Of a stretch of 64,000 nucleotides of DNA, positions 1 through 10,800 are shown piece by piece (positions within the stretch are counted from its first letter, which is position 1; every line of letters starts with the position of its first letter). The DNA is from Asterias rubens. Its lineage: Eukaryota > Echinodermata > Asteroidea > Forcipulatida > Asteriidae. Under the pieces are notes generated by a model. The model saw only the letters and a program-made list of their open reading frames with translations. It ran no database searches and was not told where the DNA came from. The position numbers and the translations under genes were made by a program. Location: contig NC_047068.1 in the NCBI RefSeq assembly GCF_902459465.1, forward strand, positions 9,176,001-9,240,000, read 5' to 3'.

Positions 1-380
1 GCTGTTGCGCTCCAGCACAGTATACCGCACATTTTAGTAAGTTTATTTTTGTCATGGATATAAATTTTTGTACCTGGCTCCTCTACGGTTCGTCACTTTA
101 AAAAAATAAGCATAAGGAATAACTTTTGTTTTGTGTAACCAAACCATTCTCAAACTACTGTCAAAAATGAACTCACGATGCTCAAAATGTTATTAGAAAC
201 TATACAAAGGTGGCGTAGAAAATAATTATGTTTCATTGCAGACCAAAATTGCATATAATGGAATAAAACAAGCGAATTACTGTTGATTTTCATTTGAGGA
301 TGAAATAATAGCATACCAAGTGTCAGTTTGCCTTTAAAATAATGGCATTATGTGTGACTCCCTCTGCACATAGGGCATTA

Positions 381-622
381 TTAAAGGCAGTGGACACTCA
401 AAATAATTGTTAGCATAAAAACTTACTTGGTAACAAGCACTGGGGTATAAAATATTGTAAGAAACGGCTCCTTTTGAAGTAACGTAGTTTTCGAGAAAGT
501 TGTCAACAACCAATTGAGCTCAAATTTTCACAGGTTTGTTATTATTATTTTATGCATGTTGAGATACACCAAGTGAGAATACTGGTCTTTGACAATTACC
601 AATAGTATCCAGTGCCTATAAA
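381..622. mobile_element. Family A miniature element, internally deleted
   Basis: Begins TTAAAGGCAGTGGACAC and ends near AGTGCCTATAAAG. The middle (the FETSS-like palindrome and the TTCGTGTG block) is missing when compared with full copies. Confidence 0.8.
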
Positions 623-836
623 GTCAACGCAGCTTTGGGAAACCGTTCTATTGTTTCAATCTTATTGTGACGATGTAGGGGTATTAAAATAAAATCTACA
701 TGTGAACATTTCATCTCAAAGAGAAAACTCCGATTCAAATACTGATTTTATGTCCACGTAGAATCTTAAAAGCGTCACTGTGGTATCTTTTCCATTAAAC
801 GTACAGTGCGAGGAGTTAAATGTTTCTCAAAAAGCA

Positions 837-1215
837 TTAAAGACAGTTGACACTATTGGTAATTTGTCTAAGACCAGCCTTCACAGTTGGTGTTTCTCAC
901 ATATGCATAACATAATAAACCTGTGAAAATTTGAGCTCAATTGGTCGTCGAAGTTGCGAGATATTAATGAAAGAAAAAACACCCTTGTCGCACGAAGTTG
1001 TGTGCTTTCAGATGCTTGATATCGAGACCTAATTCTGAGGTCTCGAAATCAAATTCGTGCAAAATTACTTCTTTCTCAAAAACTATGTCACTTCAGAGGG
1101 ACCCATTTCTCACAATGTTTTATACTATTTACCTACTCGTTTCCAAGTATCCAAGTATGGTTTTTATGCTAATCATTATTTTGAGTAATTACCAATAGGT
1201 GTCCACTGCCTTTAA
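837..1215. mobile_element. Family A miniature element (full length)
   Basis: TTAA-bounded, about 380 bp, ends CCACTGCCTTTAA. Family A landmarks in every copy are an inverted terminal block (GTGGACACTATTGGTAATT), a central palindrome GAGACCTCA...TGAGGTCTC, and the block CAATTGGTCGTCGAAGTTGCGAGAT. It lies just upstream of the first visible ependymin-related exon. Confidence 0.85.
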
Positions 1216-1345
1216 AGTATCACAGAAGCCTTCTAACCACGTACATTTGCCATTAGTTTTCAAAGTCATTACCAAACGCAAGTAGGCCCTTTTAAAGTAC
1301 TTAGTCATAACATTAACACACTTATAATACTTGTTTTCAAACCGA

Positions 1346-1514
1346 AGAGAGGTTTGCGGGTAACACTATGTGAATTATCTCTGTGAGTAGTGTTAGTGCT
1401 GAAAAGAACCGGTCGTTATAACGACTGTGTTTCGATCAGTTTGCTCTGATGATCGTTTTCAGAGGAATCCATTCTCCTGGAGACGTGTTAAATGGTGTAT
1501 TGCAAACCTCTCTT
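1346..1514. mobile_element. Short inverted-repeat element (family O)
   Basis: The ends are inverted copies of AGAGGTTTGC..GTAACAC / GTGTATTGCAAACCTCT. A relative lies at 21721-21822. It ends about 75 bases before exon 2 of the first ependymin-related gene. Confidence 0.6.
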
Positions 1515-1589
1515 AGTTAAACTTCCACCATGCAAAGTTTCAAAATCTTGAAATTATAAGGCTTGCTTGTTCGTGTTTGTGCTCATCAG

Positions 1590-4500
1590 GTGCCAATATT
1601 GCTGGGGTGTTGGACACGGGCAAGCTATCCACTATATTCACCAAAGGTCGCGTGGCTTACGACTCTATCAACGAGCTAATTGGCCACGAGATCATAGTAG
1701 AGAATTTATCCAATGGCACGGAGAAAGTAATCATGGATTACAATAAGGTATTCTGATGTTTCTTGTCTTGAAATTATAATCATTTTTTGATTGTGAACAT
1801 TTGTTAATGAAAAGGATTACTAGTTCGCCCGCCGACTGGGCAGAATTTTGTTGTAACCATGTCCTTTATACACGTCTATAAGTACTACTTAACTGCGTTT
1901 TTCCCTTTAAAATTTATCCACTCAGCTGAAAGGGTATTATATTACCACAAAGAAGGGTGTTGTCAAATGCCAGAAGTTCCCCTTAGAAGGAAACTTCCCT
2001 CAACGCTGCGTTCCAGGTAAATTTCGTTCACATACTTAATGACAAATTATGAAACTGTCTTTAGTTTCTTTTTCTTGAATTATAAATACAGAGTACTCGC
2101 CAGGTTTTGTGGTCAAAATATTTCGCATCGCTTTGGCTAGGACCTGCATTTATCAGTTTCACATTGATGAAACGGTGTGAAGACGTCAACCCATGGAGCA
2201 ATGGTCAACCTATAATACATTAAAAATAAGAAGATCACTTGGATGTGTCAAACACAGATCAAAAATCTAAATCAAAGATGGCGCCCAAAATAAAAATCAC
2301 TGTCTATACGAATTAAATGAGTCTTCTGAAATGACTTTAATGATTCAAATGAGCTTGCTTTTCTGCAACTATCGGGCTATCAAAAAATTTACTTGCAAAA
2401 ATGAAAAACTTTATAATAGATGTGTTAATTTTTTCGAGAAAGAAGTAGTTGTCCACGAATTTGATTTCGAGACCTCAGATTTAGAATTTGAGGTCTCGAA
2501 ATCAAGCATCTGAATGAAGCACACAACTTCGTGAGACAAGGGTGTTTTTTTTTCTCTCATTAATATCTCGCAACTTCGACGACCGGTTGAGCTCAAATTT
2601 TCACAGGTTTGTTATTTTATGCATAAGTTGAGATACACCAACTGTGAAAACTAGTCTTTGACAATTACCAATAGTGTCCAGTGTCTTCAATCGTGCCGAT
2701 TTTATGAGATATCTTTGTTATGTTTATTCTGTTCAGATGATGCTGTATTTATCGGTCAAGCTTCTCTAGGTGACAGAGCTCTCGTCGCAGACCAGTGGTA
2801 TATTACCGAGACGGAGGACAGCCATACAACTCATCAGCATTTCTCCGTTAAAACAGACGGATGTGTGGATCTAGGCTCACACATGCGAATAGTCGATTCC
2901 AACACTGGTAACCATTAACATCACACAATAGTAATAATAATCGAATAACACTTTATAATAAGCGAATAAATACATCCAACATCCAATGTTCCTAAATCCG
3001 AGGTTTCTAAAATCTGACTTTATCAACGAAGGGATTGCAAATAAAATTCAACACATAAGGGAAGGGGGGGGGGGGTACAAAGAAAAACAACATTATTTAA
3101 ACTTTTGAAGTTAGGACAACATTGTTCTATGTTTGTTTTAACACAATTCGCCTATAATTCGCAACTATAGCCCCCACCCAACCATACTATTGTTTACGTT
3201 ATCCTCGGATCACATCAGAAAGCTTGGTAATACTGTGGTTACCGTTACGGCAGATAAAAAAAATAAAGATAAATAGCTTCATTTAATTTGTCATTTTGTG
3301 TCTAAGGAATGGAACTTCAATCTGATGTTGTAAATTGGTACGACTTCAAATTAGGCATCGATGATCCAGGCCGTTGGTTCAAGCTCCCCGCAGAGTGCGA
3401 GGTCAGTTTTGCAGTATTTCACTCCAAGTTAAAAAAAACAAAATAAATAGATAGTGATCCAGAGCGCAAAGAGCTCTAGTTTTGATGGCTGATTTGCCAG
3501 AGTGGGTTCGAATCCCGGTTGTGACACTTGTGTCCTTGGTCAAGACACTTACTTCACTTGCTTTTCATCCCACTATATTGCAGGGTTTGTAAAGGGTAAA
3601 GATTGTTCATGTGAATGATTAGCAAACTGTGTGAAAATGCAGTAACCGGTGTCAGATGCAATTGTGTATGCCATGCAATACTGTCCGCTCTGGACACTTT
3701 TGCATATGCAATCGTGTCCGGGGCTATGCAAAAACTTTCCGGCGGACAAGTACATGACTCTACATGGTATGCGCGCGTAAGTGAGCCTGCATGCACTGAC
3801 CCTACGTATTGCAGCATGAATATTCACGTATTTTATGATTGCAGCGATCGAATACCAAACGGCCGAACATTTCGCATGTCAACCATGACATGCACGATAG
3901 CTTGTACAAAAAATGGCGGGTGTTTAGTTTACTGCAAGGACGATTTTGCACCGTGGCGGACACAACTGCATATGCAAATGTGTCCGGGCGGACACAATTG
4001 TACCATGCAGCAGCGTCCGGGCGGACACGATTGCATATGCAAAACCGCCCGGTGGACTTTATTGCATATGCAATAATGTCCTCCGGATAGTATTGCATAG
4101 AGGACATAATTGCATGTGACACCGGCGCCGCATACTCCCAAGCAGTTGAGCTAGTTTCAGAAATGCTTATAGGGTTTAATAAACTGTCAGGGTAGATAAC
4201 TGGATCTAAGCCCCTGATGGCGGTGTGTCAGCAACTTAGTGTGGGTTCACATCCCGGTCATGTCCCTTGTGCCCTTGAGCAAGCATCTTAACCGTAATTA
4301 CTTCCTATAAAGTTGGGAAGGTAATGCATTCTGTGCTCTACCAACCATGATCACAGTGGATGATACCCTTGTATACATCCTTACGGACTGCGAAGGGGGT
4401 AACCCAGCTTCGAGATAGGTGGCATCATGCCCCTGGTTACAGTTGATTTGGGTCGACAGGCCAAGCCTATTAAAGTGCGTTTATAACGATAACTCCGAGG

Positions 4501-4821
4501 GACGGAAACATATAGACTTGATAAAACAAGCTATACCGATTCCAAATAAAATATTACTTAACCATTATCTTTTTTTTTTTTTTTTTTTTGCACTGGAAAA
4601 AGAAACGACAAACCAAGCACGTGTAGTCCTCACATTGATGTGTCTGTCAAGCCTTGTGATGTTAGGAGAAACTCAGATTTCCGCTGTGTTGATTTGGTAT
4701 AATTTGAAAATGTTTGACCGGTGGATGTTGTTTTTTATTTCAGGGTGTCAAAGCGACTAAAATACCGTCTCAACTTCGTCAGAGCCCGGGGTATGGTAGG
4801 AAGCTGAAAATCTTTTATTAG
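1590..4821 (+). CDS. Ependymin-related secreted glycoprotein 1 (5' incomplete)
   Basis: Exons 2-6 are 1590-1747, 1926-2016, 2737-2907, 3307-3401 and 4744-4821, all with AG/GT borders and an intact joined frame (196 codons plus stop). The first exon, which should carry the signal peptide and end in phase 1, is not found in 1-1589 and probably lies upstream. Family marks: VAYDSINE in exon 2, an N-glycosylation sequon SNGTEK, a Cys pair in exon 3 (VVKCQKF and QRCVP), one Cys in exon 4 (TDGCVDLG), and FKLGIDDPGRWFKLPAEC in exon 5. Ependymin-related proteins are secreted, disulfide-bonded, hydrophobic-ligand-binding proteins. Exon sizes and phases match the two downstream genes, so this is the first member of a tandem array. 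Oddity: the usual GICD motif is GIDD here, so one otherwise conserved Cys is missing. The C-terminal tail is short and basic (YGRKLKIFY). Family assignment is strong; the ligand is unknown. Confidence 0.85.
2430..2690. mobile_element. Family A element, truncated
   Basis: Only the right two-thirds is present, from TTCGAGAAAGAAG to CCAGTGTCTTCAA. It ends 46 bases before exon 4 of the first ependymin-related gene, so it forms part of the intron near the acceptor. Confidence 0.75.
3440..3610 (+). mobile_element. SINE fragment
   Basis: Contains a tRNA-like B box (GGGTTCGAATCCCGG) and the tail words GTGTCCTTGGTCAAGACAC and CTTTTCATCCCACTATATTG, typical of tRNA-derived SINE bodies. The A-box half is poorly kept. 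Confidence 0.55.
3644..4129. mobile_element. Element built of repeated GGACAC/TGCATATGCA palindromes
   Basis: The ends are inverted (ACCGGTGTCAGATGCAATTG and its near complement CAATTGCATGTGACACCGG read on the other strand). The interior repeats GCGGACAC-A(A/C)TTGCATATGCAA-TGTGTCCG many times in both directions. Open frames here are by-products of the repeats. Confidence 0.6.
4200..4420 (+). mobile_element. SINE fragment
   Basis: Related to the fragment at 3440-3610 (GTGTGGGTTCACATCCCGGTC, then CTTGAGCAAGCATCTTAACCG). The tail reads ACATCCTTACGGACTGCGAAGG; the same tail word appears at 7170-7195. Confidence 0.5.
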
Positions 4822-4956
4822 ATCCTCCACATGCACCCATATGCTGATGATACTTCTCACTGGAGTTTTCCTAGACGAACTGCTTGTCACTATTTTGTAG
4901 TTACTCAAAATATTTTTAGCATAAAAACGAGCAATAGAGAGCTGTTGATAGTATAC

Positions 4957-5145
4957 AAATATTGACTGCTTCGAGTGCTATGGTTAAAACTATGACTCCC
5001 GAGGTGATCCCCGAAGCATTCTATTTCCCGAGGCGAAGCCGAGGGAAAATAGAACGCTCCAGGGATCAAACTGCCGGGGATCATGCACCGAGGGAGTCAT
5101 AGTTTTGACCATTGCACGAGTAAAAGCAGTCAATATTTGTTTTAT
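4957..5145. mobile_element. Inverted-repeat element
   Basis: CAAATATTGACTGCTTCGAGTGC at the left is matched by GCACGAG..AGCAGTCAATATTTG at the right. A nested arm GGTTAAAACTATGACTCCC / GGGAGTCATAGTTTTGACC lies inside. It starts about 135 bases after the stop of the first ependymin-related gene. Confidence 0.65.
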
Positions 5146-6018
5146 AACACCCCAAACATTTCTAAATACTGTACTATTATTATTAAGTTACAGACTTGAA
5201 TGCTACAACCCACGGACGACGCGAATACAGATTGCAAAAACTTTTACTGTGCTGCATGTAGTGTCATGTAATCCGAAATGGTTAGACTATTAATGTATCA
5301 TCCTCGTACACGCAACGGACGTCTGGGTACTGCACGCCGTGTGATAGTCTTCGGACTAGCGCACGGCAAACCGATGCACTATCACACGGCCGTCGTCTAG
5401 TAAAACTATGACATACCATGTGACGCGCTCTAACCAATGAAAAGGCAGAATATTGGTAAGAGGTGTTATAAAAACGTGTTTCGTAAGAAACAGCTCCCTC
5501 TGAATTATCGTAGTTTTTAGAAAGAGATGTTTTCTCCCTCAAATAATTTAAAACTTTAGGCCTGAAGCCTTGAAATATGACCATCTGAAAGCACACAAAT
5601 TAATGCAACAATTGTGATTTTTTCTTTCATTTCTCTCTTGCAACTTCGATGACCACTTGAGTCCAAATGTCCACATCACAATGGGAACAGACTATAATTG
5701 CTTTTATTCTAGGTTTGGTTTACATTTAATAACAATTAATTACCTTTTGATGTTATCTTTCTTTGCACTGGGCTTGGATGCTAACTTCTGTTATTAGTAA
5801 TTGATTACTGTAGTGAATAATAGAATTGTTTTGTAACTTGGCGTTTACATTAATTGTTTGTTTATTTGTTTATGATCGGAAAACAGATTTTGTTTAATGA
5901 ATAAACTCATGGTTGGTAAATTTGGCAGACATTTAATTTTACCAAAATGTCAGTTTGGACCATACAGTGGACCATTTATACTGCAAAAGTCGTGTTGAAT
6001 CACGAGTTAAAAGGTACT
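5146..6018. other. Intergenic, no gene seen
   Basis: About 5310-5420 holds an imperfect inverted repeat (CCGTGTGATAGTC / CACTATCACACGG). About 5470-5690 is a decayed family A element. The rest is AT-rich unassigned sequence. Confidence 0.5.
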
Positions 6019-6234
6019 CTAAAGGCCAAGTCACACTGCAGCGATTAAACAAAAACGATAACGATCACGACGCAAAGAGAACGCAGTCTATTGGTTGAAA
6101 TGCTCCACGCAGAATACGTCCACGCTCACTCAACCAATCGAGGGCGTTCATTTTTAACGTTTTTGTTAACGTTTTCGTTATTAAACGTTCTCGTTTTCGT
6201 TCTCGATATCGAGGCCTGTGTGCCGGGCCTTTAG
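6019..6234. mobile_element. Inverted-repeat element with AACG(TT) interior
   Basis: Starts TAAAGGCCAAGTCACACTGC and ends TGTGTGCCGGGCCTTTA. The interior carries AAAACGATAACGATCACGAC and its reversed counterpart near the right end, giving a partial hairpin. Confidence 0.65.
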
Positions 6235-6624
6235 CCCCACAATTGTGCAAACAACCAAAGCATAAGAAAATAAGCTGCATATTTTGACCTAAAGAAAATA
6301 AATAAATGCATACAAAAATAAGTAAAATGATGTTGAATTTGCAGTTTTATTTTTTGTCGTGTGTAACATCGATAATAATTGTAGGTAAAAGACATAATTT
6401 ATATATAGCCCCCTACATTTTTTTAAATGAAGATCATAACGGGAAATATTTGGGTAAATTATGCCTTTGTTTGTACAGGAATGTAATTAGGCACACAGTC
6501 AAAAGAAATTTCATGCAAACTATATATTCGGCGATATAGACATTTTCACCCCCTGCCATTTACCAAAACAATTTACTAGGTATTATTACATATTTAAATG
6601 GCTGTTATGGATGCATGGGCGCCA

Positions 6625-7200
6625 ATCGGGGGGGGGGGCGACACATGGGATAATACTAACCTCCCCCAAAGGTTGGGGGACACAATATCAAGTGTCCCCA
6701 CCCCATGTTTTTGACCAGCTCAACTATGCACTATGTCCCGCCATGGGCACAAATCCTGGGGGGAAACGGATGACAACATTTCTGAAGGATGGGGGACACT
6801 TAATGCCCCCCCTCCTCAAAATCGGCCTAATATTGCACCACAGAGCATCTAACATGCTTTCGGGCCCTTCAGCGGGTCCGGACCCCACGCCGTAAAGCTT
6901 AACACCCGAATGCTCTATCATTCACAGATTAGCACCCCCTCATTAAAAAAGAGTAAGAGGGACTCGTGTCCCAACCCCATTTTGAAGGTTGGGGGACACC
7001 ATATCAAATGTCCCCTCATATATTTGACCATCTCTATCAGCATGACACTCAAATATTGCACTGTGTAAGACCCCGGACCCTCACCGAAAATGTTATGACT
7101 TACGATGTTCCCCCCCCCCACTTTTTAAGACGGATTGACACCCAGGTATGTATGACACCCATATGCCCACATCCTTACGTACTATGAAGGGGTAACCCTG
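6625..7200. repeat. Dispersed repeat with CGGACCCCACGCCGTAAA block
   Basis: A block at about 6825-6905 (ATTGCACCACAGAGCATCTAA...CGGACCCCACGCCGTAAAG) recurs, degraded, at 25655-25762 and 26050-26135. Surrounding GGGGGACAC / GTCCCC words repeat two to three times. The source of the repeat is unknown. Confidence 0.55.
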
Positions 7201-7811
7201 TTTCAGCCGAGTAGATGGCCATGTGCCCCTATTGATAGTTGAGTTTCCCATCCCATTTGAGTGTATAGTCCTCACCTTAAAATGGTAGTCTGTAGCCTCG
7301 TATTGTAAGGTGATTTCTCATTAAAATATAAATATGAATAATATTGTGTAGAATCCACCCAGGTACCGCAATACGTTCTGTTACAAGCTGAAATTACACA
7401 ATATGAATTTTTTTTTAATGAATTTTACGAGGTATTATGAACTTTTACGAGGTATTATGAACTTCACGACTTTTTTGTATAAATTTGTTGGATGTTTTTA
7501 CTGCGATTTAATGTATTTTACGTTCTTTTTTGCTTACGAAAAAAAACAAAAAAACTTTTACGAGGTCCCTAGATCTCTTGTTTAAAAAGTGCAAGCCTCG
7601 GATGAAACGAAGTAGGTCATGCAATGCAGAATAACAACTGCATCAAAGGACAATACACACTTCAGTCTCTGGGTTTTTATCTGAAACCACCCCCACTGCC
7701 ATTGAGCTCTTGGCACGCAAACAGTCTCACCTCTAAAAGTCTAACCAGTACTCGTGAGTATCTGTCCGCCGTGTTGAAACACTAAAGTTCCCGGGTCGAT
7801 TTCTCTTCAAG

Positions 7812-10800
7812 ATGTGGTCTTATGCAGTTTTGTGCATGTTGTTGGTTGGAGCGATCGCTCAAAAGCCCAAGCCTTGCTGCCTTCCGCGATATTTCACTTT
7901 CAGAAATGGTAAGTAAGTCATTCTTTCATGATATTATTATGCATTTTGTTCATGAAACTGAGTGTAGTCTGAGTTCATCTGCAACTTTTAAGTACGCGGT
8001 TTTTAACTCAGGTTGGACAACTTCAGTGGTATAGTCAATAATTAGAACAAGACCATAACCAGCATAAACAAGACCAATACCAAGACAACCCTTACAAAAA
8101 GTGCTATCATATGCGAAATACCTATAGAACTATAGAATCCTATAGGATTTATATAGGATTCCTATAGAATTTTCGCCACTTCCTTAATTCGTACAAGATT
8201 CATATACGACTCTTCCGGGGTTTTTTTTTTGTAAGGAAAAGACCAGGGCCCAATCTCATAGAGCTGCTTAAAGGAACACGTTGCCTTGGATCGGTCGAGT
8301 TTGTCTTTGAAAAGCGTTTGTAACCGTTTTTTTTATAAAATGCATATGGGTAGAAAGATGTTGTAAAAGTAGAATACAATGATCCACACAAACATGCCTC
8401 GAAATTGCACGGTTTTCCCTCTACCTCGTCGACTAACACGGTCGGCCATTTATGGGAGTCAAGTTTTTGACTCCCATAAATGGCCGACCGTGTTAGTTCG
8501 CACAGTAAAAGGAAAACCACGCAATTTCGAGGCAAACTTGTGTGGATTATTGTATTCTACTTTTAACTCAGGTTGGACAACTTCAGTGGTGTAGTCAATA
8601 ATTAGAACAAGACCATAACCAGCATAAACAAGACCAATACCAAGACAACCCTTACAAAAAGTCCTATCATAGGCGAAATACCTATAGAACTATAGAATCC
8701 TATAGGATTTATATAGGATTCGTATAGAATTTTCGCCACTTCCTTAATTCGTACAAGATTCATATACGACTCTTCCGGGGGGTTTTTTTTGTAAGGAAAA
8801 GACCAGGGCCCAATCTCATAGAGCTGCTTAAAGGAACACGTTGCCTTGGATCGGTCGAGTTGGTCTTTGAAAAGCGTTTGTAACCGTTTTTTTTTATAAA
8901 ATGCATATGGGTAGAAAGATGTTGTAAAAGTAGAATACAATGATCCACACACACATGCCTCGAAATTGCACGGTTTTCCTTTGACCTCGTCGACTAACAC
9001 GGTCGGCCATTTATGGGAGTCAAGTTTTTGACTCCCATAAATGGCCGACCGTGTTAGTTCGCACAGTAAAAGGAAAACCACGCAATTTCGAGGCAAACTT
9101 GTGTGGATTATTGTATTCTACTTTTCAAACATCTTTCTACCCATATGCATTTTATAAAAAACGGTTACAAACGCTTTTCAAAGACCAACTCGACCAGTCC
9201 AAGTCAACGTGTTCCTTTAAGCACACAGTTTGGCTTAAACAAAATAAACATCCACAAAACCAGATCGGCCAAGACTCCGTTCTGCTTAGTAAACAACAGC
9301 TAAATACCAGTCACAAGCAATGTTTATGGCATGACATTTTGGCCAGTAACATGTGGAAATAAGCGAGCTATTTTCGTGGTTAAGCAAATGATTTGCTTAA
9401 AGCAGCTCTATGAAATTGGCCCAATGTCTAAGACAAGACCAAGACAAAGCCAAGCCAAGCCAAGACAAAGCCAAGCCAAGATCAAGACCAAGACCAAAAC
9501 CAAGACCAAGACCAAGGGGGCGACCGTTACAAAGACCAGCATGTTCAAGACCAATAATAAACACAGCAAGACAGCACTGGAGAGCATACATGGCTCAATT
9601 AGGTGACGAAACAAAACTGACACATTATTTTTGTAATCTTGTAATCTAGTTGACATCATAAACACTGCCCCAAACGGAGAGCTGAAAGTCGAATATGCCA
9701 ACACCGAGCGTGCATATGACGCAATTTCTCAGCAGTTGTCTATTTTCTACGACGTGGAGTATTTTAATGGTACCGAAGTGCTGGGCAGACATATAGCAGA
9801 TTTTAAGGAGGTAAAATCAGTTTCAAAATGATGGGTGAAGTGTTTTATACTTTTTAACACAATAATTCAATCACAAACACAAAGTAAAAAACAACAACAT
9901 GACAACAGCATTAATTTTTAGTAGACAAACAACTTTGTTTTAAAGTACAGACAGGTGAAGTACATCAAAATTGGTGCATTAATAATTGAACAAATTTCAT
10001 TAAAGGCAATGATCGATTGATTGAACGATCGATTAATTGAGTGAGTGTACAGTTGCTGTATTACACAATTTTAATTCCTCGTATTGTTTGTATTATTGAA
10101 GACACACAACATTAGCTTAGTCTTTATCTTTTACATGAATAATTTGAACCTTTTCATAGAGTGTTTAACAAAAGCAATTGTTTTTACCGATTGAGTTTTA
10201 TCTGATGATATATTTTTTTTGCGAAACATCTGTTTTAGAAAGTGCTGTACGTAATCATTAAAGTTGGAGATGACGAACAGTGCTTTCCTTACCATATTGA
10301 CCAAAACTTTGCGGAAGAATGTATTTCAGGTATGTTTTCCCTTTAACTTAAAAGAACTATATCCTGCGATTGTGTTAACAATCGAATCCTGGTCATGACA
10401 GTTGTGTCCACGAGCATTGTATACATTTTTATTTATTGTATAAATTGCTTCTCTTCACCCAGAAGTATAATAAATGGGTAGCTGCGAGGGTAGAGGTAAC
10501 CCGTTGATATTATGTTTGAACAAGTATCCGAAGCGTCACAGCAGCTTAGGGCCGTATCCCCCTAAAAAGCTGGGAAATATTAAACGAACTAGACCAATGA
10601 CCTAGAGTAAAGCGGACTAAAATGTACAGCGCACTTATGTAAAGTGAATTTTTGTAAAATGCGCAATGTATAAGAGCTTGTTATTAATATTATTATTAGA
10701 TGACGCAGAGTTTGTGAAGGAGTCCTGGATTGGTGAGAACGATCTACTGGTTGATTCTTGGTTTGCTTCCCGAAAATTAAGTCCAGAGTATGAGGTTCAA

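Noticed and set aside
1..380. Search for exon 1 of the first ependymin-related gene
   Set aside because: Start codons at 54 and 341 give no signal peptide, no KPCC motif and no phase-1 donor.
3615..4122. 153- and 106-codon overlapping frames
   Set aside because: Both are made of the TGCATATGCA/GGACAC repeat read in different frames.
3644..4129. CRISPR-like array
   Set aside because: Units are palindromic, irregularly spaced and run in both directions, and the host is eukaryotic.
8200..9362. Frames with NCVVFLLLCELTRSAIYGSQ on both strands
   Set aside because: They are family B palindrome translations, repeated at 15699, 17661 and 52155.
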